A DNA stretch of 64,000 nt from Bradyrhizobium sp. C9 (GTDB taxonomy: Bacteria > Pseudomonadota > Alphaproteobacteria > Rhizobiales > Xanthobacteraceae), in the NCBI RefSeq assembly GCF_002532045.1, contig NZ_NWTG01000017.1, positions 108,638-172,637 on the forward strand. The letters are read 5' to 3'. The position numbers were made by a program, and so were the translations under genes. Of this stretch, positions 36,674 through 45,905 are shown piece by piece (position 1 is the first letter of the stretch; every line of letters begins with the position of its first letter). The notes beneath the pieces were generated by a model. That model did not search any database. It was not told the origin of the DNA and saw only the letters and a list, made by a program, of their open reading frames with translations.

Positions 36674-38215
36674 TCAATTGCTGTCTCCTTCCGGGCTTGG
36701 CTGCGTATCGAGCTCTTTCAGCATGAAATGCTGGACCTTGCCCAACGGCGTCTTAGGCAGTTCGTGCGTGAATATGATTTCGCGCGGTACCTTAAAACGG
36801 GCGAGCTGCGATTGAACATGCGTCATCAGCGCTTCGGCTGCGATCCGGGACCCGGGTCGCCTGACCACATAGGCGATCGGGACTTCTTCCCAGCGTGGGT
36901 CCGGTCGACCGACGACGGCGCATTCGGCGACATCCGGATGGCCCATGAGCACACGTTCCACTTCCGCCGGATAGATATTCTCTCCGCCGGAGATGATGAG
37001 GTTCTTCTTGCGGTCACGGACCCAAAAATATCCGTCGGCATCGCAGCGGCCGATGTCACCAGTGCGATACCAACCGTCACTAAAGGCCTCACGCGTTGCC
37101 TCTTGATCGCCCCAATATCCGCAGAAGACGTTGGGCCCACGTATCGCGATCTCGCCTGGGGTCCCGGGCGGCAACTTGGTGCCCACATCATCGATGATGG
37201 CTGCTTCGCAGCAAAGGCCAGGCAGGCCGCTTGCGCCGTCAGGTGCGAGATCTGCGCCGAGCTTGGTATAGACAGCGATGGGAGAGGTCTCGGTCGCACC
37301 ATAAACCTGTAAGACTGGCACTCCGCGCCTCGCAAAGCGCTCGACAAGGCGCTGAGGTACCATCGTCGATCCGGTACAGATTGCCTTGAGTGCGGATAAA
37401 TCCGTGCTTGCCCATCGCGGATGGTCTGTGAGCGCTTGCATCATGGCAGGGACCAGGGCTGCAAGCGTGGGTCGGTCATGCTCGAATGCATCAAACGTTG
37501 CCTCTGGCGAAAAGCGGCTTTGGATAGTTACCGTCGCGCCATGATGCAAACCGGGGGTCGTTTGGATATTGAGGCCGCCGACGTGGAAGAGCGGCAAAAC
37601 AGTCAGGGCGTGATCAGTCGAGGTTAGGTCATGCATGTGCTGACTCATAACCCCGTTCCACAGCAACGCGTCCTGACGCAGCACAGCGCCTTTAGGTCGC
37701 CCTGTCGTGCCCGAAGTATAGACGATCAGAACCGGGCAGGACAGATCCGCACCTGGAGTGGGTTCGTCACCACAGCATTCGTCCAGAACGTCGTCCAACT
37801 TGCTTCCGCCGGGCGGCGCGAAGTCCAGGCCGACGAGGCAGATGTCGGGGAGTTGCCGCGTCAGAGCCGGCAAGACGGCGTTAAATGCCTGTTCAAGCAC
37901 GAGCACTTTTGCTCCGGAGTCGGAAAGAATGAAAAGCTGCTCGGCGGCCGCAAGGCGCCAATTCAATGGAACAAGGATTGCACCGAGCCGCGCGCAGGCA
38001 TAGAGCAAGGTCAGATAGTCAGGCCGGTTGAGGCTGAGGATCGCGATCCGGTCACCCCTCTTGATGCCGAGTTGGCGCTTGAGGGCGTAGGTGACACGCC
38101 CGATCCGTCGATTGAAGCCCGAGTAGCTCAGAGCGTGTCCCTCGAAACGGATCGCGGCTTTGTCGGGAGCATACGCAGCGTTGCGCTCGATCAATGTGCA
38201 GAGATCCAAACTCAT
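36674..38215 (-). CDS. AMP-dependent acyl-CoA synthetase/ligase
   Basis: This ANL-superfamily enzyme activates a carboxylic acid as acyl-AMP and usually transfers it to CoA. It has 513 residues from the ATG at 38215 (a TTG at 38233 is possible). Motifs are the P-loop IVYTSGTTGRPKGAV, VYGATETSP, GWYRTGDIGRCDADGYFWV with the hinge, DRKKNLIISGGENIYPAEVE, and the C-terminal lysine in KTPLGKVQHF. It is intact and lacks a carrier domain. It is upstream of, and co-directional with, the ATP-grasp ligase. Its acid substrate is not evident. Confidence 0.88.
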   Translation of the reverse strand: MSLDLCTLIERNAAYAPDKAAIRFEGHALSYSGFNRRIGRVTYALKRQLGIKRGDRIAILSLNRPDYLTLLYACARLGAILVPLNWRLAAAEQLFILSDSGAKVLVLEQAFNAVLPALTRQLPDICLVGLDFAPPGGSKLDDVLDECCGDEPTPGADLSCPVLIVYTSGTTGRPKGAVLRQDALLWNGVMSQHMHDLTSTDHALTVLPLFHVGGLNIQTTPGLHHGATVTIQSRFSPEATFDAFEHDRPTLAALVPAMMQALTDHPRWASTDLSALKAICTGSTMVPQRLVERFARRGVPVLQVYGATETSPIAVYTKLGADLAPDGASGLPGLCCEAAIIDDVGTKLPPGTPGEIAIRGPNVFCGYWGDQEATREAFSDGWYRTGDIGRCDADGYFWVRDRKKNLIISGGENIYPAEVERVLMGHPDVAECAVVGRPDPRWEEVPIAYVVRRPGSRIAAEALMTHVQSQLARFKVPREIIFTHELPKTPLGKVQHFMLKELDTQPSPEGDSN

Positions 38216-38401
38216 CCTCCGTGAGCTTCGCAAGAGACGCTGGTTCCGATGTCGTTCAGCTGGAGTTCGGATCTACTTCGCCAGACCTCGATTGAGTGCT
38301 TCCGGTACCCATTGTCCAGATTATGATCCCGCGGCCCGAGCAGGACGGAGCGGTTCTTGATGGCTATCATGGGGAGCGAACGATCGACACTGTTCGAGGT
38401 A

Positions 38402-38623
38402 TCAGGCACTTGATCCACTTGCTCGCTCGGAAGCAGTCGTGTGCATCTGCCCGTAGTGATAGGTGCACCATGACGACTGTTTCTTGCCTGGTCTTTGACA
38501 TACAGGCTCGCCGCACATATATGCCGACCTTGGATCTCCATCTTTGAAGCCGACAATGGCTCGGCATTGGCCTTCAATGTGGTCGATAAGCAGGACCTTC
38601 TTGACGCCGTCCGGTTCTTTCAA
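38402..38623 (-). CDS. short GcrA-like cysteine motif protein or fragment
   Basis: The 73-codon frame contains GQCRAIVGFKDGDPRSAYMC followed by GEPVCQRPGKKQSSWCTYHY. Its spaced Cys/His resemble the C-terminal part of GcrA-type regulators, in which CRWPIGDP, FCG and YCAxH recur. The N-terminal GcrA DNA-binding part is missing, so this is either a stand-alone short relative or a fragment. Confidence 0.45.
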   Translation of the reverse strand: MKEPDGVKKVLLIDHIEGQCRAIVGFKDGDPRSAYMCGEPVCQRPGKKQSSWCTYHYGQMHTTASERASGSSA

Positions 38624-39591
38624 CTTGCTGCTCCGCGATATCGCGCCATCGCTTCGGATGCCGCGCCAGTCACGCCGAGCGACACTTGCAACTCAAGTTT
38701 CTTGAAAAGATCCGCAGTCGCATGGGCCGTCGCACACTTGCCCGAAGAAAAGCTCCCACCAGCATCGGGAAAGTGGTGTGAATCGAACCAAATGCTGGTT
38801 CTGCGAGCTGAGTGCGGTACGGTCGTCTTGCCGTTCGGTTGCAAATGCGGGAAGCGGCGGCGCCCTGCGAGGGCTCGCGATCGAGGTGTACGCTGATCCT
38901 TTCCGGCATCGTCTCGCTGGCGCCTCGCTCTGGGACAGCCGCATAGTATTGGTTCTGGAATGCCGAGGCGTTCACAACTAACTGCGAGCCGCGGTGCTGC
39001 GATCAAGACTCGCTGCACGAGCATCTCGACCGATTTGCTGTCGAGAATGACGATCATGACCAACGCTCAGCGTATGTTCTGACGAGGTGAGACATTCGTA
39101 TCCTTCACGATTCCGACGGCAGACGAAGACTCGCGTCGTTTTAGGGATCGTACAACTTAACGTTACGTCCGATTCAAGCCCTTTTGGGCAACCCGCGGAA
39201 CATGCCAAAGCTCTCAGGCTTGCCGGTAAGGCGCTGCCAAGCGGTGTCATGTCGACAGCAATTCTGCGCCAGGGTCTGCGTCAGAAAGTCGCTTGGGACG
39301 AGGTTCGCAAGCGACGAGGCCGTTGTCGAAAAGCCCACGCTTTCGCGAACGGGCATCCGTCGTCTTTCCCAGCCATAGCAGATATAACGTCCGCGGTGCC
39401 GTTATTGAATGCTTCACGGCGCATCTGTCGGGCGCTGACGCGGCAAGCCCAGGACAAGATCCGACGATTGTGTTCGACAAGTCGGCTTGATGGTAGCTGA
39501 CCTCTTTGCGCTGTTCGAGCGAGCCACGCGAATGTGCGAGCGTGCCGTCAACCGGTGCACGTCGCGGTCGCGGGGTCCACTGGAGCGAAGA
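38624..39591. other. stretch without a recognised gene
   Basis: Frames on both strands are short or mutually overlapping and carry no domain I can name. It contains one copy of a 31-bp promoter-like repeat (39147-39177). Confidence 0.4.
39147..39177 (-). promoter_or_regulatory. copy A of a 31-bp MerR-type spaced promoter-like repeat
   Basis: On the minus strand TTGAAT (39177-39172) and TACGAT (39152-39147) are separated by a 19-base spacer carrying an imperfect dyad around CGTAACG. A 19-bp spacer is the hallmark of promoters controlled by MerR-family activators. Related copies occur at 43878-43908 and 48485-48515, all on the minus strand. Confidence 0.45.
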
Positions 39592-40716
39592 TCATTGCAG
39601 CGTCTGATAGAGGCGATAGAGCAGCCGGGCGCGCGGCTCGATCGACGAAATGTAGAGTTGCTCATAATGCGTATGGGCGCCCTTGCCGTCGACGCCGAGA
39701 CCGTCGAGGGTTGCGGTATGCGGCGCGGTGAAATTGCCGTCCGAGCCTCCACCGCTGAATACATCGAACAGCTTGAAGCCGAGCTCGGCAGCAAGGCTCC
39801 TGGCGTGTTCGTAAAGTGCGGCGCCGGCGTTGCTCTTTTCATACGGTGGACGGTTCAATCCGCCGATAACCTTCACGCTGACACCATGGGTGCGTGAGGT
39901 GATGCCGAGGATCTTCGCAACCAACTCGTCGGCGTTGGCCATGGTCGGCACCCGCATATCGACTTCCGCATAGGCTTCCTCGGCGATCACGTTGGACTTG
40001 GTGCCGCCACGGACGACGCCGACATTGACGGTGACGCCGCGCCTAAGATCGTTCATCGCCTCCAGTGTCTGGATCACATTGCCAAGTTCCCGGATCGCGC
40101 TGCAGCCATCTTCGGGGCGCGCACCGGCGTGGGCCGGCGTGCCCTTGACGAAGACCTCAAAGCGCGCAACGCCTTTGCGTCCGGTGACGATCTTGCCGCC
40201 CTCGCGCGCGGGTTCGGTCACCAGCACATACTTGGCCTTGCGGCCCTCGGCCTCGATCAATGCCCGCGAGGTCGGGCTACCGATTTCTTCGTCCGATACG
40301 TAAAGCTGGGTGACGCCAAGCGGAGGGCGGACATCATCGGCACAAACCTGCCGGAACGCGTGATACGCGAGATAGGCACCGCCCTTCATGTCATAAATGC
40401 CAGGGCCGAATGCCCTGTTGCCCTCGACTTTGAACGGCAGGCGCTCGATGAACCCCATCGGATGAACTGTGTCGAGGTGGCTCAGCACGAGAATGCCCGG
40501 TACGCCTTGGCCCCAGGACGAGCGTGTGACCAAATGATCGCCGCAGCCCTCACGTCCCGCAATGCGGTCGACGCTGACCGACAAGTCACGATAGCTCGAC
40601 GCGACGAGATCAGCCAGTTTATTGACCTGATCCGGCCGTTCCGTTGGAGACTCGATCTCGACCCAGCGACGGATGCCGTCGAGAATCACCGCGGCTTCGA
40701 ATGGATTGCTGGACAT
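39592..40716 (-). CDS. M20-family metallopeptidase (carboxypeptidase G2-like)
   Basis: The 374-residue enzyme has the two-zinc M20 arrangement: LVLSHLDTVHP (first His and catalytic Asp), YDMKGGAYLAYHA (bridging Asp), SDEEIGSP (catalytic Glu and zinc Glu) and a distal FSGGGSDGNFTA. The dimerisation domain lies about residues 175-285 (KGTPAHAGARPEDG). It resembles glutamate carboxypeptidases and amidohydrolases that cleave N-acyl amino acids. In this context it could hydrolyse an amino-acid conjugate, possibly a hormone or metabolite conjugate, but the substrate is not given by the sequence. Confidence 0.88.
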   Translation of the reverse strand: MSSNPFEAAVILDGIRRWVEIESPTERPDQVNKLADLVASSYRDLSVSVDRIAGREGCGDHLVTRSSWGQGVPGILVLSHLDTVHPMGFIERLPFKVEGNRAFGPGIYDMKGGAYLAYHAFRQVCADDVRPPLGVTQLYVSDEEIGSPTSRALIEAEGRKAKYVLVTEPAREGGKIVTGRKGVARFEVFVKGTPAHAGARPEDGCSAIRELGNVIQTLEAMNDLRRGVTVNVGVVRGGTKSNVIAEEAYAEVDMRVPTMANADELVAKILGITSRTHGVSVKVIGGLNRPPYEKSNAGAALYEHARSLAAELGFKLFDVFSGGGSDGNFTAPHTATLDGLGVDGKGAHTHYEQLYISSIEPRARLLYRLYQTLQ

Positions 40717-41233
40717 AGATCTGACGCCCTTCGAATTTGACTTTCATTGTTCGCAGAAAATCGTGATAGAATCCATTGGATCGCATCATGATCTAACGCG
40801 AAGACCTTCAGAGTCGCCAACGTTGTGGGTCAGCTGAGCCTCTGAAGTCTAAGTCTTGCCGCAGGCAATGATGCTACGCCGGTTGAAATAAGCAGCTACC
40901 AAACTTGGTAGGATCCAACATGCAAGCTCGAGAGCCGTTAGCTGTCTCATGAACTGTGGCTGTTCTGATCAATTCCTCCGATAGTTGCGCAGCTTGCATT
41001 CCCAATACTCGTCCGTGAAGATGTCTGTGGGCACTGGCCTTGAACACGTCGATGCCAAGGCCGGCGACGAGATCAGTGGCGTCTACCGGTGCGCATGCCG
41101 ACGCAAAATAGCGGTTCGGTTCGCCATCGAGCAATCGTGAGCTCGTGCTCGAGGTGGAACCCGGCGTCGCGCGTTTTTATACTCACTTCGCAAGATGAGT
41201 ATAATCCCGGTTAACCTCGGCTTGGGGGGCGAA
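40717..41233. other. stretch without a recognised gene
   Basis: This is the space upstream of the M20 peptidase gene on its strand, with only short frames (for example minus 40874-41134). No domain or clear promoter is visible. Confidence 0.35.
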
Positions 41234-41452
41234 TCAGCGCGTCCGATTCCGACCTCTTGTGCCAAGCCCGCTCTGGCGCGTTCTTGTTCGCATCAATATG
41301 TCGTCCAGCTTGAGCGGGTAGCTCACCTTTTGTGCTGGCGTGGGGATCGCGGCTCGCGGGAAAATACGATAGGTGCCTTCGTGACGCAGATCATGAAATT
41401 GCAGGTCATCGATCTTTAACGTGTCGCAGGCTCGCGTGAACGCCGCACTCAC
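41234..41452 (-). pseudogene. tyrosine recombinase (integrase) fragment
   Basis: The reading AAFTRACDTLKIDDLQFHDL followed by RHEG is the catalytic HxLR(H)EG box region of phage-type integrases. After RHEGTYRIF the family sequence is lost, and the distal Tyr is absent. It is a remnant of a mobile-element integrase. Confidence 0.6.
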
Positions 41453-41480
41453 CGAACGGTGCCTTTAAGAGAAATCGCGC

Positions 41481-42005
41481 TCAATCAAGCAGCAAGGTTC
41501 GAAGCGCGCCCCGGAAGTTGATCAATGGATCGCCGTGGCCGACCCGGGTCGCGACAATTCGTCCGATAAAGATGGTATGTGTGCCAATCACCTTGTGGTC
41601 GTACAGAACGCATTCGAGCGCACAAAACGCGTTCAGCAATAGCGGTACATCGAGGACGCCCTGCTTCCAGGGCGCGGTATCGAAGCGGTGAACACCTTTC
41701 GCACCCTCCTGACCGCCAAAACGTAGCGCAAGGTCCTCCTGGTCACTGCGCAGAAGACTGACTCCAAAGCTGCGACTGGCGAGTACCCCGTCATGCGTCT
41801 CGGAGCCGACTTTTATGCCAACGAGCAGGCACGGTGGCTCCATGCAAATGGAGGTCACCGAACTAACCGTCAGTCCACGTCGTTCGGCGGCCTTTCCGGT
41901 CGCCACGATGGCGACACCGCTCGCCAGATTTCGCATGGCCTGACGGAACTCGGTCGCTTGGACAGATGGAATATCCCGAATCCTAGGAGGGGACTGGTGG
42001 CTCAT
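41481..42005 (-). CDS. flavin reductase / flavoprotein (HpaC-like) domain protein
   Basis: The 174-residue protein belongs to the flavin reductase-like FMN-binding family. FRQAMRNLASGVAIVATG at the N-terminus, GLTVSSVTSICMEPPCLLVGI, the FGVSLLRSDQEDLALRFGG segment and a late FIGRIVATRVGHGDPLI are characteristic. It would supply reduced flavin to a two-component monooxygenase. No obvious oxygenase partner is adjacent, though the 33-35 kb oxygenases are nearby. Its start has AGAGGCAGG just upstream. Confidence 0.85.
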   Translation of the reverse strand: MSHQSPPRIRDIPSVQATEFRQAMRNLASGVAIVATGKAAERRGLTVSSVTSICMEPPCLLVGIKVGSETHDGVLASRSFGVSLLRSDQEDLALRFGGQEGAKGVHRFDTAPWKQGVLDVPLLLNAFCALECVLYDHKVIGTHTIFIGRIVATRVGHGDPLINFRGALRTLLLD

Positions 42006-42269
42006 GACCTGCCTCTGGAGTTTTACTCCAATTTTCGGTGTCTCCGTTACGCGCAGATGACCTTGATTCCTTTGCGCCTGCTATTGGGCGCACGGTGTCG
42101 CATTGCGCAACCAATGGCTGCCCCTCTCGCCGAGCAGCTCAACGCGAGGAAGTTTTCTACTTGGGAGTGCCCTGTTGATGCACGTGTCAGCGGCGATTCG
42201 GCCCGCTGCGTCGATCGCGACCGCGAACAGTCCGGCCGGATGTTTTTCGCTTGTAGCAGCATAGGCACG

Positions 42270-42452
42270 CTAATTTACTCTCAACAGAACACGCTTTTTC
42301 GCATCGAGAAGATGCCCATCTAGCGTCGCGTGCAGCGCACCTCGTAGCTCCGGCGGGATCGAGCCGTCTGTGTCGATCAATTCCCGAAACTTTCGAATGA
42401 TGTGTTCTATCGTTGCAATAGATCCGAGTGTTTCCATATCCTGTGAGGACAT
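42270..42452 (-). CDS. 60-residue conserved-looking small protein
   Basis: The frame starts at ATG 42452 with AAGGAG about eleven bases upstream. The product is acidic/helical (LGSIATIEHIIRKFRELIDT, then DGSIPPELRGALHATLDGHL) without membrane segments. I do not recognise a family. The good ribosome site and balanced composition favour a real gene lying between the TrpD-like and flavin reductase genes on the same strand. Confidence 0.5.
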   Translation of the reverse strand: MSSQDMETLGSIATIEHIIRKFRELIDTDGSIPPELRGALHATLDGHLLDAKKRVLLRVN

Positions 42453-42714
42453 TCCCGATGATCTCCTTTTGCGCAGCGCACGAGCGCTTCGTCGCGGTCC
42501 CCGACTTCAGCTGAGTGCCGCAACAGGCTCTTGCCGATAAAGAAGGGGGCTCTCGCGCCGCGTGGTTAAGGCGAATTGTTTGATCAGTACGCGGACAGAC
42601 GGCAACACCGTCTTCGAAAGCTCGCAGAAGCAGCGCGCGTCCGCGGCTGCTATCCCTTCGCGCTTGTGAGCATTGGTCTTGATCAGAAAGTTGGAACATC
42701 GATCAACTCGGCTG

Positions 42715-43716
42715 TCACGCATTGGAAACCGTGATCAGTCGCTTCAGTCGGGCGGCCGCGGCGCCGCGATCAAGCGAATCCTTCCCAAGTGCAACGCCTT
42801 CCTGCAGCGTCGAGGCCCGGCCGGCTACAATCAAAGCCGCCGCCGCATTCAAAAGCGCGGCGTCGCGAAATCGACTTGGCGCACCATCGAGCATGCTTTG
42901 GAGCGCGTCGGCATCGCCGCCGTCCAGCGCTTCCTTGCGGCAGCGGCGGAGACCGGCTTCTTCCGGCGTCACTTCGAAGGTGCGGATTGTACCCGCCTCG
43001 AGCGCTGCAACAAAGGTCTGACCGGTAAGGGTAATTTCGTCGAGTCCGTCCGAGCCATGAACCACCCATACCGATTCCGCACCAAGATTCTTCAATACAT
43101 ACGCCAAAGGCTGGACCCATTCGCGAGAGAATACTCCGATCATCTGCCGCTTGACTCTGGCCGGATTGGACAGAGGTCCGATTAGATTGAAAATCGTGTG
43201 GGTCCCAAGCGCGGTCCGAATCTGGCCAACGCGGTGCATCGCCGGATAATGGGGCGCCGCAAACATGAAGCCGATGCCAGCTTCGTGCACGCAACGCGCA
43301 ACCGCCTCAGGCTCAAGGTCGATCTTGACGCCGAAGCGCGCCAACACGTCTGCGGCAAGCGAACCTGAGGACGCAGCGCGGTTGGCGTTCTTGACAACAG
43401 GAACGCCGGCCCCGGCAACAATAAAGGAGGCGCATGTCGACACGTTAACCGACCACATGGGGCCTTCGCTCGTGCCAGTGATATCGATGGGATCGCATGC
43501 CGCCTCGACCCGCGGCATTCTATCCCGAATCGCCGAGGCTGCACCGGTAACTTCTTCGACCGTTTCGCCGCGAACCCGCATTCCCATCAACAAGCCGCCG
43601 ATCTGAGAAGGGGTTGCGTGTCCCGACATCATGCTGTCGAAGGCTAACGCGGTTTCCTCACGCGTCAGAGTGGCGCCGCTGGCAACTTTGCCAATGATCG
43701 ATTTGAGCGCTTCCAT
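42715..43716 (-). CDS. TrpD-like anthranilate phosphoribosyltransferase with altered active site
   Basis: The protein (333 residues from ATG 43716, after GGAAAG) aligns along its length with TrpD, which joins anthranilate to PRPP. The N-terminal helical region, NVSTCASFIVAGAGVPV, GPLSNPARVKRQMIGVFS and the Mg-binding SDGLDEIT are conserved. Two key motifs differ: the PRPP loop GTGGDGSGS is GTSEGPMWS, and KHGNRA of the anthranilate/PRPP site is KNANRA. It is therefore a divergent paralogue that may have lost activity or use other substrates. It is not with other trp genes. The frame is open to 43836 but the extension is not family-like. Confidence 0.8.
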   Translation of the reverse strand: MEALKSIIGKVASGATLTREETALAFDSMMSGHATPSQIGGLLMGMRVRGETVEEVTGAASAIRDRMPRVEAACDPIDITGTSEGPMWSVNVSTCASFIVAGAGVPVVKNANRAASSGSLAADVLARFGVKIDLEPEAVARCVHEAGIGFMFAAPHYPAMHRVGQIRTALGTHTIFNLIGPLSNPARVKRQMIGVFSREWVQPLAYVLKNLGAESVWVVHGSDGLDEITLTGQTFVAALEAGTIRTFEVTPEEAGLRRCRKEALDGGDADALQSMLDGAPSRFRDAALLNAAAALIVAGRASTLQEGVALGKDSLDRGAAAARLKRLITVSNA

Positions 43717-44296
43717 CGAACTTTCCACGATCCCTGTCCAAAGCTGAGGCTGTCCGTTCAACGGGGGGGGCGTTGAAGAGACGTGACATTGGTGCATCGA
43801 AGCAGCTGCCTGCCTCCTGGGCGGCTGATACTTCATTGGCCCGTGCGTATCGGTCGGTTGGGCGCGGGGCCCTGGGTGAGGCTACAATCTGACGCTACGT
43901 GAGGGTCAAGCTCTCCATTTTTTGGTGCTGTTAGGACAGCTCATCGGCCGATCAGAATAGTGCAGGCGCGCGGACGCAAGCGCCAACGTAAATGTCTCGC
44001 GCCGGTGCTTGTCGAGGCTGTCTCTTGATCGTGGTGTTCCGATCCGGTCCACGGAAGCGTTCGGCCTGCGGGCGCCGCGTCGTCGAGCGTTGAAGCCAGC
44101 TTCCATTACCTGTTTCGGGTCGAAGCCCGACCTCATGGCTACCAGAAAACAGCCGGCCAGATTGCAGGAGAAGGTGCACCGAACGTCACGAACACCATGC
44201 TCTACTGCTTTCACGGATTGGCCGTCATCGAACTCTACCTGCTGACGGTTGCGGAAGGTGGTATGTCTCAAGCCGCATCTCGTGTTCGGTCCTGCC
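43717..44296. other. intergenic region with promoter-like repeat
   Basis: No gene is recognised between the TrpD-like protein and the carboxyltransferase. A MerR-type spaced promoter-like repeat lies at 43878-43908 and points to the TrpD-like gene. Confidence 0.4.
43878..43908 (-). promoter_or_regulatory. copy C of the 31-bp MerR-type promoter-like repeat
   Basis: On the minus strand TTGACC (43908-43903) and TAGCCT (43883-43878) flank a 19-base spacer beginning CTCACGTAGCGTCAGATTG. Transcription would run into the TrpD-like gene, whose start is about 160 bp away. The spacer shares GCGTCAGATTG with the copy at 48485. Confidence 0.5.
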
Positions 44297-45904
44297 TTAT
44301 AGCCGGAACACGCCATACTGCGGTACGTCGATCGGCGCATTGAGCGACGCGCTCAATGTAATTGCGAGGGCGGTTCTGGTGTCGACAGGATCCAGGATGC
44401 CGTCGTCCCAGATTTCGGAGGTCGCATAATAGGCGCTCGATCGTTCGTGATATTCTTCAAGAATTGGCTCTCGAATGGCTGCCAGTTCCTGCTCGGAGAG
44501 GCGTCCGCCCGCGCGAGCCAACTGTCGCGCCTTGACGTGGGTGAGAACGCCTGCGGCCTGCTCAGCGCCCATCGCGGATATCTGGGAATTAGGCCAGCTG
44601 AACACAAATCGAGGATCAAACGCGCGTCCTGACATAGCGTAAGTGCCCGCACCGTGCGAGCTATTGCAAACGATCGTAAACTTTGGCACGGACGCTCCGG
44701 ACACCGCCATGATCAGCTTAGCGCCGTCCTTGGTGATCCCACGCCGCTCATATTCGCGGCCAACCATGAAGCCCGTGACATTCTGCAGGAAGAGCAGGGG
44801 GGTCCGATTCTTGTCGCATAATTGGATGAAATGAGCGCCCTTCAGCGAGCTATCGCTGAACAGCACACCATTATTGGCAAGGATCCCGACTTGATATCCA
44901 TGAAGCCGCGCAAAGCCACATACAAGTGACGTGCCATAACGCGGTTGGTACTCATGAAATCGGCTGCCATCGACGAGACGAGCGATGATCTCTCGCATGT
45001 CAAACTGCGCTCGGGCGTCCTTTGGAATGATACCGTAGAGTTCGCAAGCACTGTAAGCGGGAGGCTCAGGAGCCACTCGATCGATCCTAGTTTTCGCCGG
45101 TTGGCGGAACCGAGCGACGACGTCGCGGGCAATCGCAATTGCATGCATCTCGGAGCTTGCGACGTAATCACTGGTGCCCGACACGTTGCTATGCATGAGG
45201 GCGCCGCCCAAATCTTCGGCCGACACGTGTTCTCCCGTGGCAGCCTTTACGACCGGGGGGCCGCCGAGAAAAATCGCTCCCGTACCTTCGACCATAATGT
45301 TGTATTCACTAAGCGCAGGGACGTAGGCCCCTGCCGCGGTGCAGTGGCCCATGACGATGGCGACCTGCGGCACTCCCATCTTCGAGAGAATGGATTGATT
45401 CCGGAGTATTCGACCAGCGTGGTAGCGATCCGCAAAGAATTCGGCCTGCAAAGGCAGGAACCCGCCGGCGCAGTCGCACAGATGAACCACCGGCAGACGG
45501 TTTTCGATGGCGATATCTAGGGCCCGCACAATCTTCTTGACCGAGAGCGGATACCATGCGCCGCTTTTCACGCTGGCATCGTCGGCATGAACAATCACCT
45601 CCCGACCCGCTACAATGCCGATGCCGACGACCTGCGCGGCGCTGGGCACCTCGCCATCATACGCCTTGTTGGCGGCCAGCGTGGAAAGCTCTAGGAACGG
45701 AGTTTCCGGGTCGAGCAAGGCTGCGAGCCGTTCGCGAACAAACAGTTTGTTCTGTCGACGCAGTCGCTCGAAGTCCCGTTCTGGCCGGTGGAAGCGGGCA
45801 GCGCGTTGCCGTTCCTTCAATTCGGCCGCAAGCTGTCTGTTGTGGAAATCGTTGCGGCGAAACGCTTGTGAGTTAACGTCCGCTACGGAACCGATCCGCT
45901 GCAT
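44297..45904 (-). CDS. acyl-CoA carboxylase, carboxyltransferase subunit (MCC beta-like)
   Basis: This 535-residue protein is a biotin-dependent carboxyltransferase that moves CO2 from carboxybiotin to an acyl-CoA. The N-half crotonase fold has VVHLCDCAGGFLPLQAEFFA and VMGHCTAAGAYVPALSEY with IFLGGPPVVKAATGE. The C-half has GILANNGVLFSDSSLKGAHF and SHGAGTYAMSGRAFDPRF. It is closest in pattern to methylcrotonyl- or geranyl-CoA carboxylase beta. The frame opens at 45946, but ATG at 45904 follows the upstream stop by one base. It is the last gene of a three-gene operon. Confidence 0.9.
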   Translation of the reverse strand: MQRIGSVADVNSQAFRRNDFHNRQLAAELKERQRAARFHRPERDFERLRRQNKLFVRERLAALLDPETPFLELSTLAANKAYDGEVPSAAQVVGIGIVAGREVIVHADDASVKSGAWYPLSVKKIVRALDIAIENRLPVVHLCDCAGGFLPLQAEFFADRYHAGRILRNQSILSKMGVPQVAIVMGHCTAAGAYVPALSEYNIMVEGTGAIFLGGPPVVKAATGEHVSAEDLGGALMHSNVSGTSDYVASSEMHAIAIARDVVARFRQPAKTRIDRVAPEPPAYSACELYGIIPKDARAQFDMREIIARLVDGSRFHEYQPRYGTSLVCGFARLHGYQVGILANNGVLFSDSSLKGAHFIQLCDKNRTPLLFLQNVTGFMVGREYERRGITKDGAKLIMAVSGASVPKFTIVCNSSHGAGTYAMSGRAFDPRFVFSWPNSQISAMGAEQAAGVLTHVKARQLARAGGRLSEQELAAIREPILEEYHERSSAYYATSEIWDDGILDPVDTRTALAITLSASLNAPIDVPQYGVFRL

Positions 45905-45905
45905 T

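Noticed and set aside
42601..42640. TCGAAAGCTC resembling the tts box centre
   Set aside because: The preceding GTCAGCTT half is missing, so it is not a TtsI site.
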